A stretch of 64,000 bases of DNA from Adiantum capillus-veneris (taxonomy: Eukaryota; Streptophyta; Polypodiopsida; Polypodiales; Pteridaceae). How positions within the stretch are numbered: the first letter of the stretch is position 1; every line of letters begins with the position of its first letter. Made by a program: the position numbers and the translations under genes. Shown here piece by piece: positions 1 through 11,561 of this stretch. The DNA lies in the NCBI GenBank assembly GCA_014529385.2, contig CM043963.1:76739412-76803411 (forward strand). Reading direction: 5' to 3'. The notes beneath the pieces were generated by a model. It ran no database searches, was not told where the DNA came from, and was given only the letters and a program-made list of their open reading frames with translations.

Positions 1-1169
1 TTTTGAGCATTGTATTTTCCCTTTGCATCATTTTTATCTTTGTTTTCCATGGGCTTGACATTACGTCTAGCCCCTTGATGGAAATTGATGCATGAAGCAA
101 CCATGGTGTGGTGGATTCCTTCGGTAATAGTACGGGGCCGTGGAGAGTTGATGTATTCGGCCATCTCTTTAGGTAATCCCGCACTAAATTGCTGTCTTTG
201 CTCGGCAAAGTCTATCTTTTGAAACACAGTACCTTTGAGATGTAAATCCCAAAACTTTTCTACATACTTGTTGATAGACTCATGAGAGAGAAGCTTCAAG
301 CCGCGCCATTCGGTAAGAACTTTATCTTTAGTATCGCTTGGAAGAAATTTCTTCATGATGGAAACTCGTAGAGTTTTCCATGTCTTTGGGGCTTCTCCAT
401 TGCCACGAAGGCTAGCCCACCATTGACGAACTGATTTTTGGAAGTGCATAGCTACATGGCGTAGCTTGGAGGACTCTGTGAAGCCCTCGTCCCCAAAGGC
501 CGCATCAAATTGTTGGATGAAGGCCAACACTTTGTCGGTAGCACCAAAGGTGCCATCGTAGGTGACAAAAGAGATACTCTTTCCTCCCTCCTTGATCTTC
601 TTTAGCTTTTGTGACCTTCGCCATGCAGGAAATGATTTGCAATGTCCTCCCCTCTTGTATTCTCTAGGAGAATAGCCATAACTTTCATCGAAAGAGGAGG
701 AAGGTGAAGAAGAAGGAGAAGAGGGTGACCTTTTCCTAGCCCTTTTCTTACTTTGCTTCCTCTCTTGCGTTTCAGAGTGATGAGGAGAAGGACTATAGGT
801 TGCTCTTTTCCTCTTGGGAGGAGTAGGCGATCGTCTAGACCGCCGTCTTCGTGGAGCCACATCTTCAGAAGAACTTAGACTGTCATTGCTTTCTTTCTCT
901 TTCGATTCCTCCTCTCGAATGGGAGAGAGTCTTCTTTTGGGGGTCTCTTCAAGAGGCCTCTTAAGCTCTCTCTCCTCTGGGAGAGGAAGGGAAATTGCAT
1001 AAGCACGAAGTTGTTGAGTAACTTCGGCTTGCAAAACAGGGTTGCCCATAGCTTGTTGCAACCTAGTGACGACATAATTCACAAACATGGGAGCATCATC
1101 ATTAGCACCTTCATGTGCAAAATCAAAGCTATCAATGTTCATTCTACTCTCTTGATTATTGTCAGCCAT
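1..1169 (-). CDS. gag: Gag, second chromovirus unit (partial, runs off window)
   Basis: This is the nucleocapsid/capsid precursor of the second tandem unit. The start is the ATG at 1169-1167, beginning MADNNQESRMNIDSF, which matches the start chosen for the other unit at 8332. The protein has an Arg/Ser-rich stretch (about 1000-680) followed by a capsid-like segment containing RQWWASLRG (about 440-410). I see no stop codon from 1169 to 1. At 153-155 it carries a Tyr codon where the other copy has a stop, so this copy keeps gag open into the linker before the zinc knuckle. The rest lies outside the window. Differences between the copies are mainly single substitutions. Confidence 0.8.
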   Translation of the reverse strand, partial: MADNNQESRMNIDSFDFAHEGANDDAPMFVNYVVTRLQQAMGNPVLQAEVTQQLRAYAISLPLPEERELKRPLEETPKRRLSPIREEESKEKESNDSLSSSEDVAPRRRRSRRSPTPPKRKRATYSPSPHHSETQERKQSKKRARKRSPSSPSSSPSSSFDESYGYSPREYKRGGHCKSFPAWRRSQKLKKIKEGGKSISFVTYDGTFGATDKVLAFIQQFDAAFGDEGFTESSKLRHVAMHFQKSVRQWWASLRGNGEAPKTWKTLRVSIMKKFLPSDTKDKVLTEWRGLKLLSHESINKYVEKFWDLHLKGTVFQKIDFAEQRQQFSAGLPKEMAEYINSPRPRTITEGIHHTMVASCINFHQGARRNVKPMENKDKNDAKGKYNAQ

Positions 1170-1570
1170 GTTAACAAAATTTATGTTTATACTTAGTGTA
1201 TGCTTTGACAATACAAAACCTTAGTTGCCACTCCTCTTAGCCTTTGAAAATCGGCTCTTAAGTATCTACACCCACGGCTCAAAGTGGTTAATTATAGAGA
1301 GTAGAGGAGTAGGTCTAACATAGCAGAGTTGCCAAGTGCTAGCTCCTTTCGGACTTCTTATGGCTCAATAATGGTAAAGCCATAGGCAAGTCTAAAAAGA
1401 CTCCATTATTAAGTCCAAAGCTCCCGAGGTGTGCACCATCCCCCACATAGTGGGCTTAACAAAACCGATATTAGATCCCAGTTCCACTTACTCTATTATA
1501 ATTAACAACATCAACCATTTATAGGCTACTTAAGGACCTCTCTTCTTAAGCAAGAAAAGAGAAACCAAAT

Positions 1571-1582
1571 GCTCTGATACCA
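1571..1582 (-). other. Primer-binding site (initiator tRNA-Met) of second unit
   Basis: On the minus strand this reads TGGTATCAGAGC, the complement of the 3' end of plant initiator tRNA-Met. It lies one base inside the LTR edge at 1584. Between it and the gag ATG (1169) is an untranslated leader of about 400 bp with no ORF of note. Confidence 0.9.
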
Positions 1583-1583
1583 A

Positions 1584-3220
1584 TGTAATGGAATTAGCCT
1601 ATTCAACTTGAGAATAGCGGAAATTAATGAGAATACTTTCGAGAAATAACTTTGTGAGCATAGCGGGTAGACATAATTGAAGATAGCAACATAATCATAG
1701 CCATTAGTTAACTTGGCATGAACAATACTTTTGCAAGAGAGAGAATTTAGAGAACATGACAACAGTTGAGGACCGGATTTATGTGGAGCCGGTCCCCCCT
1801 CCAATAGGCATTTGTATTATGATTTCTCCCATTAAGAGAGACTTGTTACAATACATTCTTTGTGTTCCTTGTGACCTAGGTGATGCAATGAAGATGGAAA
1901 GCTTCATGCATCACAATCATAGCATAACATGAACTTGAAGAAAGCTTTAATTGTCCCAAGCCTCAGTCCCAAGACCTCAAACACCTTCGAAGGTGGAGAG
2001 AGCTAGCAGGGAATGAGGGTAGGGAAGAGGAAGAAGAAACATTTCATAGGAGAAAGAACTAGTTCCTCACTTATCATACTCTTGTTGCTAGCATACATAA
2101 TAGCATAGTAATCAAGAAGAAGGAGATGTCAAGCTTAAGCATTGAAGCATGGCTCTTGGTTGGATTTGCACTCCATAGCCAAGAGTGTTGGTGTAGGCTC
2201 TCAACCTCTACTTGCTTGGAGAAGGAGAGGGAGCTCTTGCACTTTGCATAGTACACAATGAGAGTGCTTGTGAGCGTGTGTGGGTGAGTATACCCCCTAA
2301 GCACCCCCCTAGCTTGCTTGGGTCGACCCCCCCTTGTAGCTCATGCTTGAAGCTCATTGGACCCCTCCAAGCCTAGCCAATCACAAGCAGGAGCCATTAC
2401 AAGCAACATGGGTAGCCTTGGGACAAGTGTCCCCCTTTCCCCTTTGAGAGAGAGGACTTGATAAACGCTAAAACAATTAGATAATTCATGTAATTTATCA
2501 TTGGACCCCTTTGAAGCCTAGCCAATAGGCTTCAAGCAACACATGAAGGTAACATGGGTAGGGGCTTGACATGTGTCCTTGCTGCCTCTTCAAGTTGGGG
2601 CTTCCCTTGTGTGTGTGAGTGGGTGTTCTCTCTCTAGCCCCTAGGAAAAGGGCTCGCCCCCCCTCTTGTAGGAATGCTTTTGACTTTAGGTGATCAAGCA
2701 CCTTACTCACCAAGCATGACAAAGCACTTGAACTAGGGGGTGTTCCCACAAGCATCTCAGGCAAGCTTCTCAAGGCACCTCAAGTACCTTAATCATGCAG
2801 CAACTCAAGCACCTCAAGCATGGAGCCAATCAAGAACCTCAAGCATCTTAATCAAGCACCTCAAGCATGACAAACACCTCAAGCACGACAAGCACCTCAA
2901 GCAGGACAAGCACCTCGAGCTTGGGCCGGGTTCCCACCTCAAGCTCAGCCCTAGCTTACCTAAGGTCAAAGGACTTTTTACACACATTTATTGGAGGTCT
3001 TCAATGAAGCTAACCCTAAGGTCTTATGCTCCATTGGTTAGCCTTGCTCTTTGATAGACCATCTCCCTTTTGGGCCCCTTTACCATTGGCCCCGTGTTGA
3101 GATAGATCTATAAGCACATATCTATATCTTAACACTTGTTCCCGTTTATTCTCCCACATTAAGTGATCAATTTAATATGAGAAAATCATTTGGGTTGGTT
3201 AGATATTAGATTTTATGACA
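1584..3220 (-). repeat. Chromovirus LTR, complete (1637 bp), shared by the two units
   Basis: The LTR is bounded by TGT...ACA (TGTAATGG at 1584, TATGACA at 3220 on the plus strand). The inner edge abuts the primer site and the outer edge abuts a polypurine tract, which fixes both ends. It contains a repeated AAGCACCTCAAGC-type stretch (about 2760-2940). Short ORFs inside it are shadows of this repeat. The copy at 8747-10325 matches it up to base 3163 but lacks the last 57 bp. Confidence 0.88.
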
Positions 3221-3234
3221 TTACCTCTCTCTTG
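3221..3234 (-). other. Polypurine tract of the complete chromovirus unit
   Basis: On the minus strand it reads CAAGAGAGAGGTAA directly before the LTR start TGTCATAA. Just upstream is the GTCGAGGACGAC stretch often found near the pol end of plant gypsy elements. It would prime plus-strand DNA synthesis. Bases 3235-3579 between it and the pol stop hold no other feature. Confidence 0.75.
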
Positions 3235-3579
3235 AAATCATAGTCGTCCTCGACTATGAGGTAGAAGAGATAAAGTCTTAGTCATTAGTCAATCGTACTT
3301 AGCGGGTAAAGGATCCCTTTTTACCCTACGACATCTTTCCAAGATGGATGACTAATCCATTTGGTGCTTGGGAGACATAGCTGCCGCAAGCATGTCTGCT
3401 CTTTAGTCCATTTCATTCTCCCAAAGTAGAGTGACAAATTCTACTTGGTGTTTGAGAGACGTCGTCATCACAAACATGATTTTAAGCATGCATATTAGTT
3501 AAATTTGTGCACACTTAAAAAGAGGACTAGTCTTATAAGACAAAAACATGAGTGATTTAAAAGAAATTTGTACATGTGC

Positions 3580-3990
3580 TTACTCTAATGTAGCATTGTA
3601 AGCATTGACAAGGTTCATACTATCCTTAAGCTGTATTCCTTGCATCCATCTAGCATCTTCAAAAGGATAATTTTTGAACTTAATAAGATACCGTCGGATA
3701 ATCTTACCATGTCGTAGTACCTTGTCTTCATGCCGAAGGATAGCTTCGGGTTGTAGCACCTCTTCTTGGTCTTCAACTTCGGGAGGGTCTTCAATAATTG
3801 GTTCAGTTGGTGGCTCTCCTTTGTAGGGCTTAGGCAGGCTTACATGAAAGGCATTGTGTATAAGCCAATGGTTGGGCAACTTGAGTTGATAAGCCGTCTC
3901 ATTAATGGGCTTCAAGATTTGGAAAGGACCATAGTGTCTTTTTGCTAGTTTAGCATAATACTTTTGATGGCCGTAGGATTTTTGCCCGTC
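3580..3990 (-). pseudogene. pol: Pol C-terminus: integrase tail and chromodomain
   Basis: The frame opens after a frameshift near 3985 with YGPFQILKPINETAYQLKLP, the conserved GPF/Y-type end of gypsy integrases. It continues through an acidic linker into a chromodomain-like segment (EAILRHEDKVLRHGKIIRRY, then LIKFKNYPFEDARWM), and stops at 3580. In chromoviruses this module is thought to steer integration toward particular chromatin marks. It is in a different frame from the integrase core upstream, so the polyprotein is broken here. Confidence 0.8.
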
Positions 3991-5272
3991 GTTTGCCTTA
4001 ATCGAGCGTTAGGAAACTTGAGTAAGACCCAATCATTTTCTTTGAACATTAAGGCTCTTTTGTGCTTATCAGCAGCAACTTTTTCCCTTTGTTCAGAGAT
4101 GGCTATAGCCTCCCTAATCTTTTGAAAAGATTCTTGTAGGTCACGGCTATACTCATCGGCGGCGAAGATCTTCCCATGTACTTTGAGTAGCAAGGGACTT
4201 TTAGGTCTTCCCTCTATGATCTCGAAAGGTGCTTTCCCCGTAGAAGTATGTACAGTATTATTGTAGGCATACTCTACTAGAGGTAAATACTTTTCCCATT
4301 GTGAGCGTTGCTCTACTTCGGTAACATAAGTCTTGAGTAGATCGAGTATCGTAAGATTGGCTATCTCACTTTGGCCATCCGTTTGTGGGTGATAGGCCGA
4401 AGAGAAATTCAATTTTGTTCCTAGATTTTCAAAGAGACCTTTCCAGAAATTACTGGTCATTTTAGGATCTCTATCTGACACGATGGATGTGGGTAATCCA
4501 TGGTGTTTGAAAATCTGAGATATGAAGAGAGTTTCCATTTGATGTGCCTTAATAGTCTTTTTGAGAGGAATAAAATGTGCTTGCTTGCTAAACCTGTCGA
4601 CTATTGTCCATATTCCTGTATTCCCATGGATAGACTTGGGTAATCCAAAGATGAAATCCATGGATATACTGTCCCATGGTGAATTTGGAATAGGCAATGG
4701 CTGGAGTAATCCAGGTTTCTTCCCTCTATCATACTTGGTCTTTTGGCATACTACACATTTTGAAACATACTCTTGTATGTCCACTTTCATGGTAGGACAA
4801 TAGAAATACGTCTCTACTCCTCGGAGAGTAGGTTGAATACCTCTATGCCCTGCATATGGAGGAGCATGGGATTCATACATAACCTTCTCATGAAGGGAAT
4901 GGGTAACACATAGCCTATTGCAGTGGAGAAGATAACCATCCTGCAAGGTGAATGGTTCCTCTTTCTTCCCCAAAGCAAGGGCTAACATTATGTCTCTAAA
5001 GTCAGGGTCAGTAGCATACTCATCTATCATAGAGGATAGATCATTGTGAGTAGCTATAGACACCGCATTAACTTTTGGTTGTCGTGAAAGTGCATCGGCA
5101 ACTTGATTGTGCTTACCAGCTATGTGAGCAATATGGCAATTAAATTGCGAAAGAAAATTTTCCCACGTCATTTGTTTGTCGGAAAGCTTGGTTTGCGTCA
5201 TGAAATACTTGAGACTTTGGTGGTCGGTTTGTAGGATAAATGGAGTCCCCAATAGGTAGTGCTTCCATGTGT
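3945..5272 (-). pseudogene. pol: Pol middle part: RNase H end and integrase core
   Basis: It begins in the RNase H region (TDHQSLKYFMTQ). It continues with an integrase zinc-binding segment (HAPPYAGH with CVVCQKTK) and a catalytic core with D (SMDFIFGLPKS), D (IVSDRDPKMTS) and E in DGQSEIANL. These residues look intact. The frame opens after a one-base loss near 5273 and is lost again near 3985, so no full integrase can be made. The segment would carry out strand transfer of element DNA into the genome. Confidence 0.85.
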
Positions 5273-7315
5273 CTAGGCATGTAGAACAGCTAAAATCTCC
5301 TTCTCATAAATGCCCAAGACTCGTTCATCACTATTGAGCCTTCGGCTCTCTCCAAGGCAATCACCACACGCATCACATTGGACCTCAAATGGCTTTGAGA
5401 GATCCGGAAGCACAAGGACTGGTTGGGAAGTAAGCTTATCTTTGAGTTTTTCAAAAGCATTTTGCTCCTTAGCAGTCCATACAAACTTAACGTTCTTCTT
5501 TGTTAAGTCGTGAAGTGGTCCTGCTACTTGAAAGAATTTTGCTATGAAGCGTCTATAGTATGCACACATACCAATAAAGCTTCTTAGCTCATGTAGATTC
5601 CTTGGGTTAGGCCATGATTTTATTACCTCTAACTTTGATGGATCCATACGAATACCATCGTGAGAGATAATATGACCTAGATATTGAATCTCTTGAAGGA
5701 AGAATTCGCTTTTCTTTTGGTTGAGATAAAGCTTGTTCTCCCTCAATGCTTGAAAAATCACTTGGAGATGTTGCTTATGTTCCTCCAAAGACTTGGAGTA
5801 GATGATGATATCATCAAAGAACACTCCAGTGAATTTTCGATATGGTCTAAAAATTTTCTCTATCAAACGATTGAACGTAGCTGGTGCATTAGTCAAGCCA
5901 AAAGGCATGACTAGATATTCATAAAGACCAAACTTTGTGCCAAACGCGGTCTTTAAGATATCTTCATCCACTATCCTTATTTGATGATAGCCACTCTTAA
6001 GGTCAATCCTAGTGAAGTAGGTAGAGCCTTGTAGCTTATCAAACAGATCTTCTACCCGAGGTACAGGAAATCTGTTTTTGATAGTGATATGGTTTAGTGC
6101 TCGATAGTCCACACACATACGGTATGTACCATCTTTCTTTTGCACTAAAAGGACTGGAGAACAAAAGGGAGAGGAACTAGGCCTCACCATCCCTTTGTCT
6201 ACCAGCTCTTGTACTTGCCTCATGATCTCCTCTTGTTGAGCTTGTGAGACTCGATAAGGAGGCTTGTTAGGTGGTGAGCTTCCAGGAAGGAGCTCAATAC
6301 GATGGTCATCATCCCCTCGTTTTGGAGGTAAGTCCATAGGGATATCATCGATGAACACATCTTGGAATCCTTTTAGAAAATTAGACAAGTCTAACTCTTC
6401 TTGATTCCTATCATTTACATTTGATGAAACATTAGTATCTTTTGGAGACTCTTTGACAAAAATCATGTACGCAGAAACTGAGCTCTTCATTGACTTATCA
6501 AAAGAAAGAGGATTTACAAGTGGAATAGTGCAACCACGCTCACTAGCATCTATATACATGTTCTTTCCCCTGTAAGTGAAGTAAATTCTCCTTTCAGGGA
6601 ACTTCATGTTGGCAGCCATGCGATCAAACCATGGTGCCCCTAGGATAACATCCTGATGTTGGAGAGGAGAGATGAAGAAGTCTTCTTTGTTGACATAGCT
6701 TTGGACATGAAGCCTAAACTTCCCAATCAAGGGAGTAACGGAGGCTTGTTGTCCCTTGAAAGCTGCATCAGCTGTTACTATATCTCCCATCTCAAAAGCT
6801 TGAATGCCCAACTTGGTGGCCAACTCTATTGATATGAAGTTGAGAGTAGAGCCAGGGTCAAACAAGATGAAGGCATCATGCTCTCTTACCTTTCCCCAAG
6901 CATAGGAGAGTGATGATCCTTTGCAATGAGCATCCTCTTTTGGAGCTTCGATGGTGGAAGCCCTAGGAGTCTCATTGCGAGTATTCTTCTTGGGGCAAGA
7001 ACGATAGCCATGTCCTTGCTCCCCACACTTGAAACATTTATGGTCCTTGCGAAAAGCTTCAAGCTCTTCAGGAGAGAGTTTGTTTTTGCCTTTGTAAACT
7101 CCCTTCTCCTTGGACCGATTGTTGTTGTTGTTGTTGTTGTTGTTGGAAGTGCCTTGGGAATTATTTTGAGCATTGGATTTCCCCTTTGAATCATTTTTAT
7201 CTTTGTTTTCCATGGGCTTGACATTACGTCTAGCCCCTTGATGGAAATTGATGCATGAAGCAACCATGGTGTGGTGGATTACTTCGGTAATAGTACCGGG
7301 CCGTTGAGAGTTGAT
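5273..7315 (-). pseudogene. pol: Gag zinc knuckle, protease, reverse transcriptase and start of RNase H
   Basis: In order on the minus strand: an Asn-rich linker; a CCHC zinc knuckle CFKCGEQGHGYRSC (near 7030); an aspartic protease with FDPGSTLNFIS (near 6850); and an RT with YRMCVDYRALN, TRIDLKSGYHQI and the catalytic VFFDDIIIYS (near 5820). The RNase H begins with FEVQCDACGDC. Shortly after this there appears to be an in-frame loss of roughly a dozen residues, then a one-base deletion near 5273 that ends the frame. The frame is continuous with gag apart from the stop at 7316. It encodes the enzymes that copy element RNA into DNA. Confidence 0.87.
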
Positions 7316-8332
7316 TTATTCGGCCATCTCTTCAGGTAATCCCACACAGAATTGCTGTCTTTGCTCGGCAAAGTCTATCTTTTGAAAGACAGTAGCTTTG
7401 AGATGTAAATCCCAAAACTTGTCTACATACTTGTTGATAGACTCATGAGAGAGAAGCTTCAAGCCGCGCCATTCGGGAAGAACTTTATCTTTAGTATCGC
7501 TTGGAAGAAATTGCTTCATGATGGAAACTCGTAGAGTTTTCCATGTCTTTGGGGCTTCTCCATTGCCACGAAGGCTAGCCCACCATTGACGAGCTGATTT
7601 TTGGAAGTGCATAGCTACATGGCGTAGCTTGGAGGACTCTGTGAAGCCCTCGTCCCCAAAGGCCGCATCAAATTGCTGGATGAAGGCCAACACTTTGTCG
7701 GTAGCACCAAAGGTGCCATCGTAGGTGAGAAAAGAGATACTCTTTCCTCCCTCCTTGAACTTCTTTAGCTTTTGTGACCTTCGCCATGCAGGAAATGATT
7801 TGCGATGTCCTCCCCTCTTGTATTCTCTAGGAGAATAGCCATAACTTTCATCGAAAGAGGAGGAAGGTGAAGAAGACGCAGAAGAGGGTGACCTCTTCCT
7901 AGCCCTTTTCTTCCTTTGTTTCCTCTCTTGCCTTTCAGAGTGATGAGGAGAAGGACTATAGGTTGCTCTTTTCCTCTTGGGAGGAGTAGGCGATCGTCTA
8001 GACCGCCGTCTTCGTGGAGCCACATCTTCAGAAGAACTTAGACTGTCATTGCTTTCTTTCTCTTTGGATTCCTCCTCTCGAATGGGAGAGAGTCTTCTTT
8101 TGGGGGTCTCTTCAAGAGGCCTCTTAAGCTCTCTCTCCTCTGGGAGAGGAAGGGAAATTCCATAAGCACGAAGTTGTTGAGTAACTTCGGCTTGCAAAAC
8201 AGGGTTGCCCATAGCTTGTTGCAACCTAGTGACGACATAATTCACAAACATGGGAGCATCATCATTAGCACCTTCATGTGCAAAATCAAAGCTATCAATG
8301 TTCATTCTACTCTCTTGATTATTGTCAGCCAT
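7316..8332 (-). pseudogene. gag: Gag of the complete unit, cut by a nonsense codon
   Basis: Starts at the ATG at 8332 (MADNNQESRM); an in-frame TTG further upstream is not a credible start. It has an Arg/Ser/Lys-rich middle and a capsid segment with ARQWWASLRG near 7590. The frame ends at TAA (7316-7318), where the second unit has TAC, so this is a point nonsense mutation inside what was one gag-pol frame. Downstream sequence stays in phase for another two kilobases. Confidence 0.85.
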
Positions 8333-8733
8333 GTTAACAAAATTTATGTTTATACTTAGTGTATGCTTTGGCAATACAAAACCTTAGTTGCCACTCCTCT
8401 TAGCCTTTGAAAATCGGCTCTTAAGTATCTACACCCACGGCTCAAAGTGGTTAATTATAGAGAGTAGAGGAGTAGGTCTAACATAGCAGAGTTGCCAAGT
8501 GCTAGCTCCTTTCGGACTTCTTATGGCTCAATAATGGTAAAGCCGTAGGCAAGTCTAAAAAGACTCCATTATTAAGTCCAAAGCTCCCGAGGTGTGCACC
8601 ATCCCCCACATAGTGGGCTTAACAAAACCGATATTAGATCCCAGTTCCACTTACTCTATTATAATTAACAACATCAACCATTTATAGGCTACTTAAGGAC
8701 CTCTCTTCTTAAGCAAGAAAAGAGAAACCAAAT

Positions 8734-8745
8734 GCTCTCATATCA
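8734..8745 (-). other. Decayed primer-binding site of the complete unit
   Basis: Minus-strand TGATATGAGAGC, two mismatches from the initiator tRNA-Met complement seen intact at 1571-1582. It sits one base inside the LTR edge at 8747. The mismatches would weaken priming. Confidence 0.75.
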
Positions 8746-8746
8746 A

Positions 8747-10325
8747 TGTAATGGAATTAGCCTATTCAACTTGAGAATAGCGGAAATTAATGAGAATACT
8801 TTCGAGAAATAACTTTGTGAGCATAGCGGGTAGACATAATTGAAGATAGCAACATAATCATAGCAATTAGTTAACTTGGCATGAACAATACTTTTGCAAG
8901 AGAGAGAATTTAGAGAACATGACAACAGTTGAGGACCGGATTTATGTGGAGCCGGTCCCCCCTCCAATAGGCATTTGTATTATGATTTCTCCCATTAAGA
9001 GAGACTTGTTACAATACATTCTTTGTGTTCCTTGTGACCTAGGTGATGCAATGAAGATGGAAAGCTTCATGCATCACAATCATAGCATAACATGAACTTG
9101 AAGAAAGCTTTAATTGTCCCAAGCCTCAGTCCCAAGACCTCAAACACCTTCGAAGGTGGAGAGAGGTAGCAGGGAATGAGGGTAGGGAAGAGGAAGAAGA
9201 AACATTTCATAGGAGAAAGAACTAGTTCCTCACTTATCATACTCTTGTTGCTAGCATACATAATAGCATAGTAATCAAAAAGAAGGAGATGTCAAGCTTA
9301 AGCATTGAAGCATGGCTCTTGGTTGGATTTGCACTCCATAGCCAAGAGTGTTGGTGTAGGCTCTCAACCTCTACTTGCTTGGAGAAGGAGAGGGAGCTCT
9401 TGCACTTTGCATAGTACACAATGAGAGTGCTTGTGAGCGTGTGTGGGTGAGTATACCCCCTAAGCACCCCCCTAGCTTGCTTGGGTCGACCCCCCCTTGT
9501 AGCTCATGCTTGAAGCTCATTGGACCCCTCCAGGCCTAGCCAATCACAAGCAGGAGCCATTACAAGCAACATGGGTAGCCTTGGGACAAGTGTCCCCCTT
9601 TCCCCTTTGAGAGAGAGGGCTTGATAAATGCTAAAACAATTAGATAATTCATGTAATTTATCATTGGACCCCTTTGAAGCCTAGCCAATAGGCTTCAAGC
9701 AACACATGAAGGTAACATGGGTAGGGGCTTGACATGTGTCCTTGCTGCCTCTTCAAGTTGGGGCTTCCCTTGTGTGTGTGAGTGGGTGTTCTCTCTCTAG
9801 CCCCTAGGAAAAGGGCTCGCCTCCCCTCTTGTAGGAATGCTTTTGACTTTAGGTGATCAAGCACCTTACTCACCAAGCATGACAAAGCACTTGAACTAGG
9901 GGGTGTTCCCACAAGCATCTCAGGCAAGCTTCTCAAGGCACCTCAAGTACCTTAATCATGCAGCAAGTCAAGCACCTCAAGCATGGAGCCAATCAAGAAC
10001 CTCAAGCATCTTAATCAAGCACCTCAAGCATGACAAACACCTCAAGCACGACAAGCACCTCAAGCAGGACAAGCACCTCGAGCTTGGGCCGGGTTCCCAC
10101 CTCAAGCTCAGCCCTAGCTTACCTAAGGTCAAAGGACTTTTACACACATTTATTGGAGGTCTTCAATGAAGCTAACCCTAAGGTCTTATGCTCCATTGGT
10201 TAGCCTTGCTCTTTGATAGACCATCTCCCTTTTGGGCCCCTTTACCATTGGCCCCGTGTTGAGATAGATCTATAAGCACATATCTATATCTTAACACTTG
10301 TTCCCGTTTATTCTCCCACATTAAG
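8747..10325 (-). repeat. Chromovirus 5' LTR, truncated at its outer end
   Basis: Near-identical to 1584-3163, beginning TGTAATGG at 8747. Homology stops at CACATTAAG (10325), where the complete LTR goes on for 57 bp to TATGACA. The next base starts unrelated pyrimidine-rich DNA, so the outer end with its integration terminus and target duplication is gone. Confidence 0.87.
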
Positions 10326-10930
10326 CTCGTTTGTGCTTAGTGCAAAGCCCTCTCTCTCTTCCAATCACTCCTTTTTTCTCTTTCTAGCCTGCACGGAGAG
10401 AGTCTCTCTCTCGCTCTCCCTCTTTCCTATGGGGAACCCCCCTTGTATATTTTAGTTAAATCAAAGCTCTTCCTTTTTTTTAAAAAACCTCTCTCCCTAT
10501 CCCTGTCGAGGTGCAGCAAGGGGAAACCCTCTCTCTCTCTTCGACTTTCTGCAGAGATAAGGGCTTGCTCTCTCTCTCTCTCTCTTCCTCTCTCTCACAC
10601 ACAGCAGGGTTGAACCCCTCCTTCTCGTTTATTGCAGGGCCGAACCCTCTCTCTCTCTGGTTCTCTTCGTCAAAGAAGGGGCAGCCCGCTCAGGGACTCT
10701 CTCTCCCTTTTCAAAGCGCTGCAGAGACAAAGTCTCTCTTTCTCTTTCCCTTTGCTCTTGGCCGCGAGCCCACGGGGAGAAACTCCCTCTTTGTTTTTGA
10801 TTTCACTCAGAGAGGTTCTCTCTCTCTCTCTTCGAATCACTCAGAGAGACAAACTTTCCTCAATTTTAACAGGGCCGAGCCCTCGACTCCCCCTTTGGCT
10901 TGGTCTGCAATAGGAAAATACACACACACA

Positions 10931-10999
<69 letters not shown>

Positions 11000-11200
11000 C
11001 ACAATGTATGCTCTCAAGAAAACTCTCACAAATGCTCACAGCTTGCTTCCCTAGCAGCCAGCCCGGCACAAATGGAACCCCATCTCCCTCTTCTCTCTCA
11101 CGAGCAGACACGAGCCCCCAAAGGCATCCCTTCATTTTACTTTATTTTTTTATTATGCCTGCTCTAAAAACTCAAACCCTATAACTTTGTAAATGGAATG
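10326..11200. other. Pyrimidine-rich low-complexity stretch, no gene seen
   Basis: The stretch is dominated by CTCTCT runs and repeated CAGAGAGACAAA-type motifs, followed by the CA repeat. Long open frames here (for example 10511-11167) are low complexity with no recognisable domain. I call no gene. Confidence 0.6.
10919..10996. repeat. (CA)n microsatellite
   Basis: About 78 bp of CA dinucleotides with one CAAACA interruption near the start. Confidence 0.95.
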
Positions 11201-11561
11201 AGCACTTGAAATCGAAATGTACACTACAAGTATTATTTTGGTATTTCATGTTGATCCTTGTCGCAACCATCATTTGCGATCCTGCTGTCTGTAAACTTTG
11301 AGTTTCTCGAGCACTGCAAAAACGACCAACCTTCCTCGACGAGGCTTAAGCACGGCATCTCAAACAATCACAATATTGACAGTGATAATGCTGATGCAAA
11401 CAAATGCAACACAGTGGCGGTGAAAAAAATGTGTATGCATGTCGTGGTGCAATGATGCGGGGATATAAAGATAGCCTTCGCTCTCGGAAAAAATGCAACA
11501 AAGGGCCTTGCCCTTCTGTAGCAACGTGCTCATGCATGTGTGTGTCAGGAGGACCCTTGGA
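11201..11561. other. Spacer without recognisable feature
   Basis: Mixed-composition sequence with no credible ORF, repeat or motif. The missing 3' LTR of the small element at 11562-12713 would be expected near here, but I could not find it. Confidence 0.5.

Larger units (their letters stand above)
1..10325 (-). mobile_element. Tandem Ty3/gypsy chromovirus array (LTR-internal-LTR-internal)
   Basis: Reading on the minus strand, the order is LTR (10325-8747), primer site, gag, protease, RT, RNase H, integrase, chromodomain, polypurine tract, LTR (3220-1584), primer site and a second gag that runs off the window at base 1. Bases 1-3163 and 7164-10325 are near-identical direct repeats with a period of 7163 bp. 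One LTR therefore serves as the 3' LTR of the first unit and the 5' LTR of the second. This layout is known to arise by unequal recombination between LTRs of sister elements. The chromodomain-like tail places it with the chromoviruses of Ty3/gypsy. Coding capacity is broken in the complete unit, so it is probably immobile by itself. Confidence 0.9.

Noticed and set aside
10511-11167. Open frame of 218 codons and its neighbours on the minus strand
   Set aside because: Composed of CT-rich and CA-repeat translation (Ser/Leu runs, Thr-His runs). There is no domain, and open frames in dinucleotide repeats are expected by chance.
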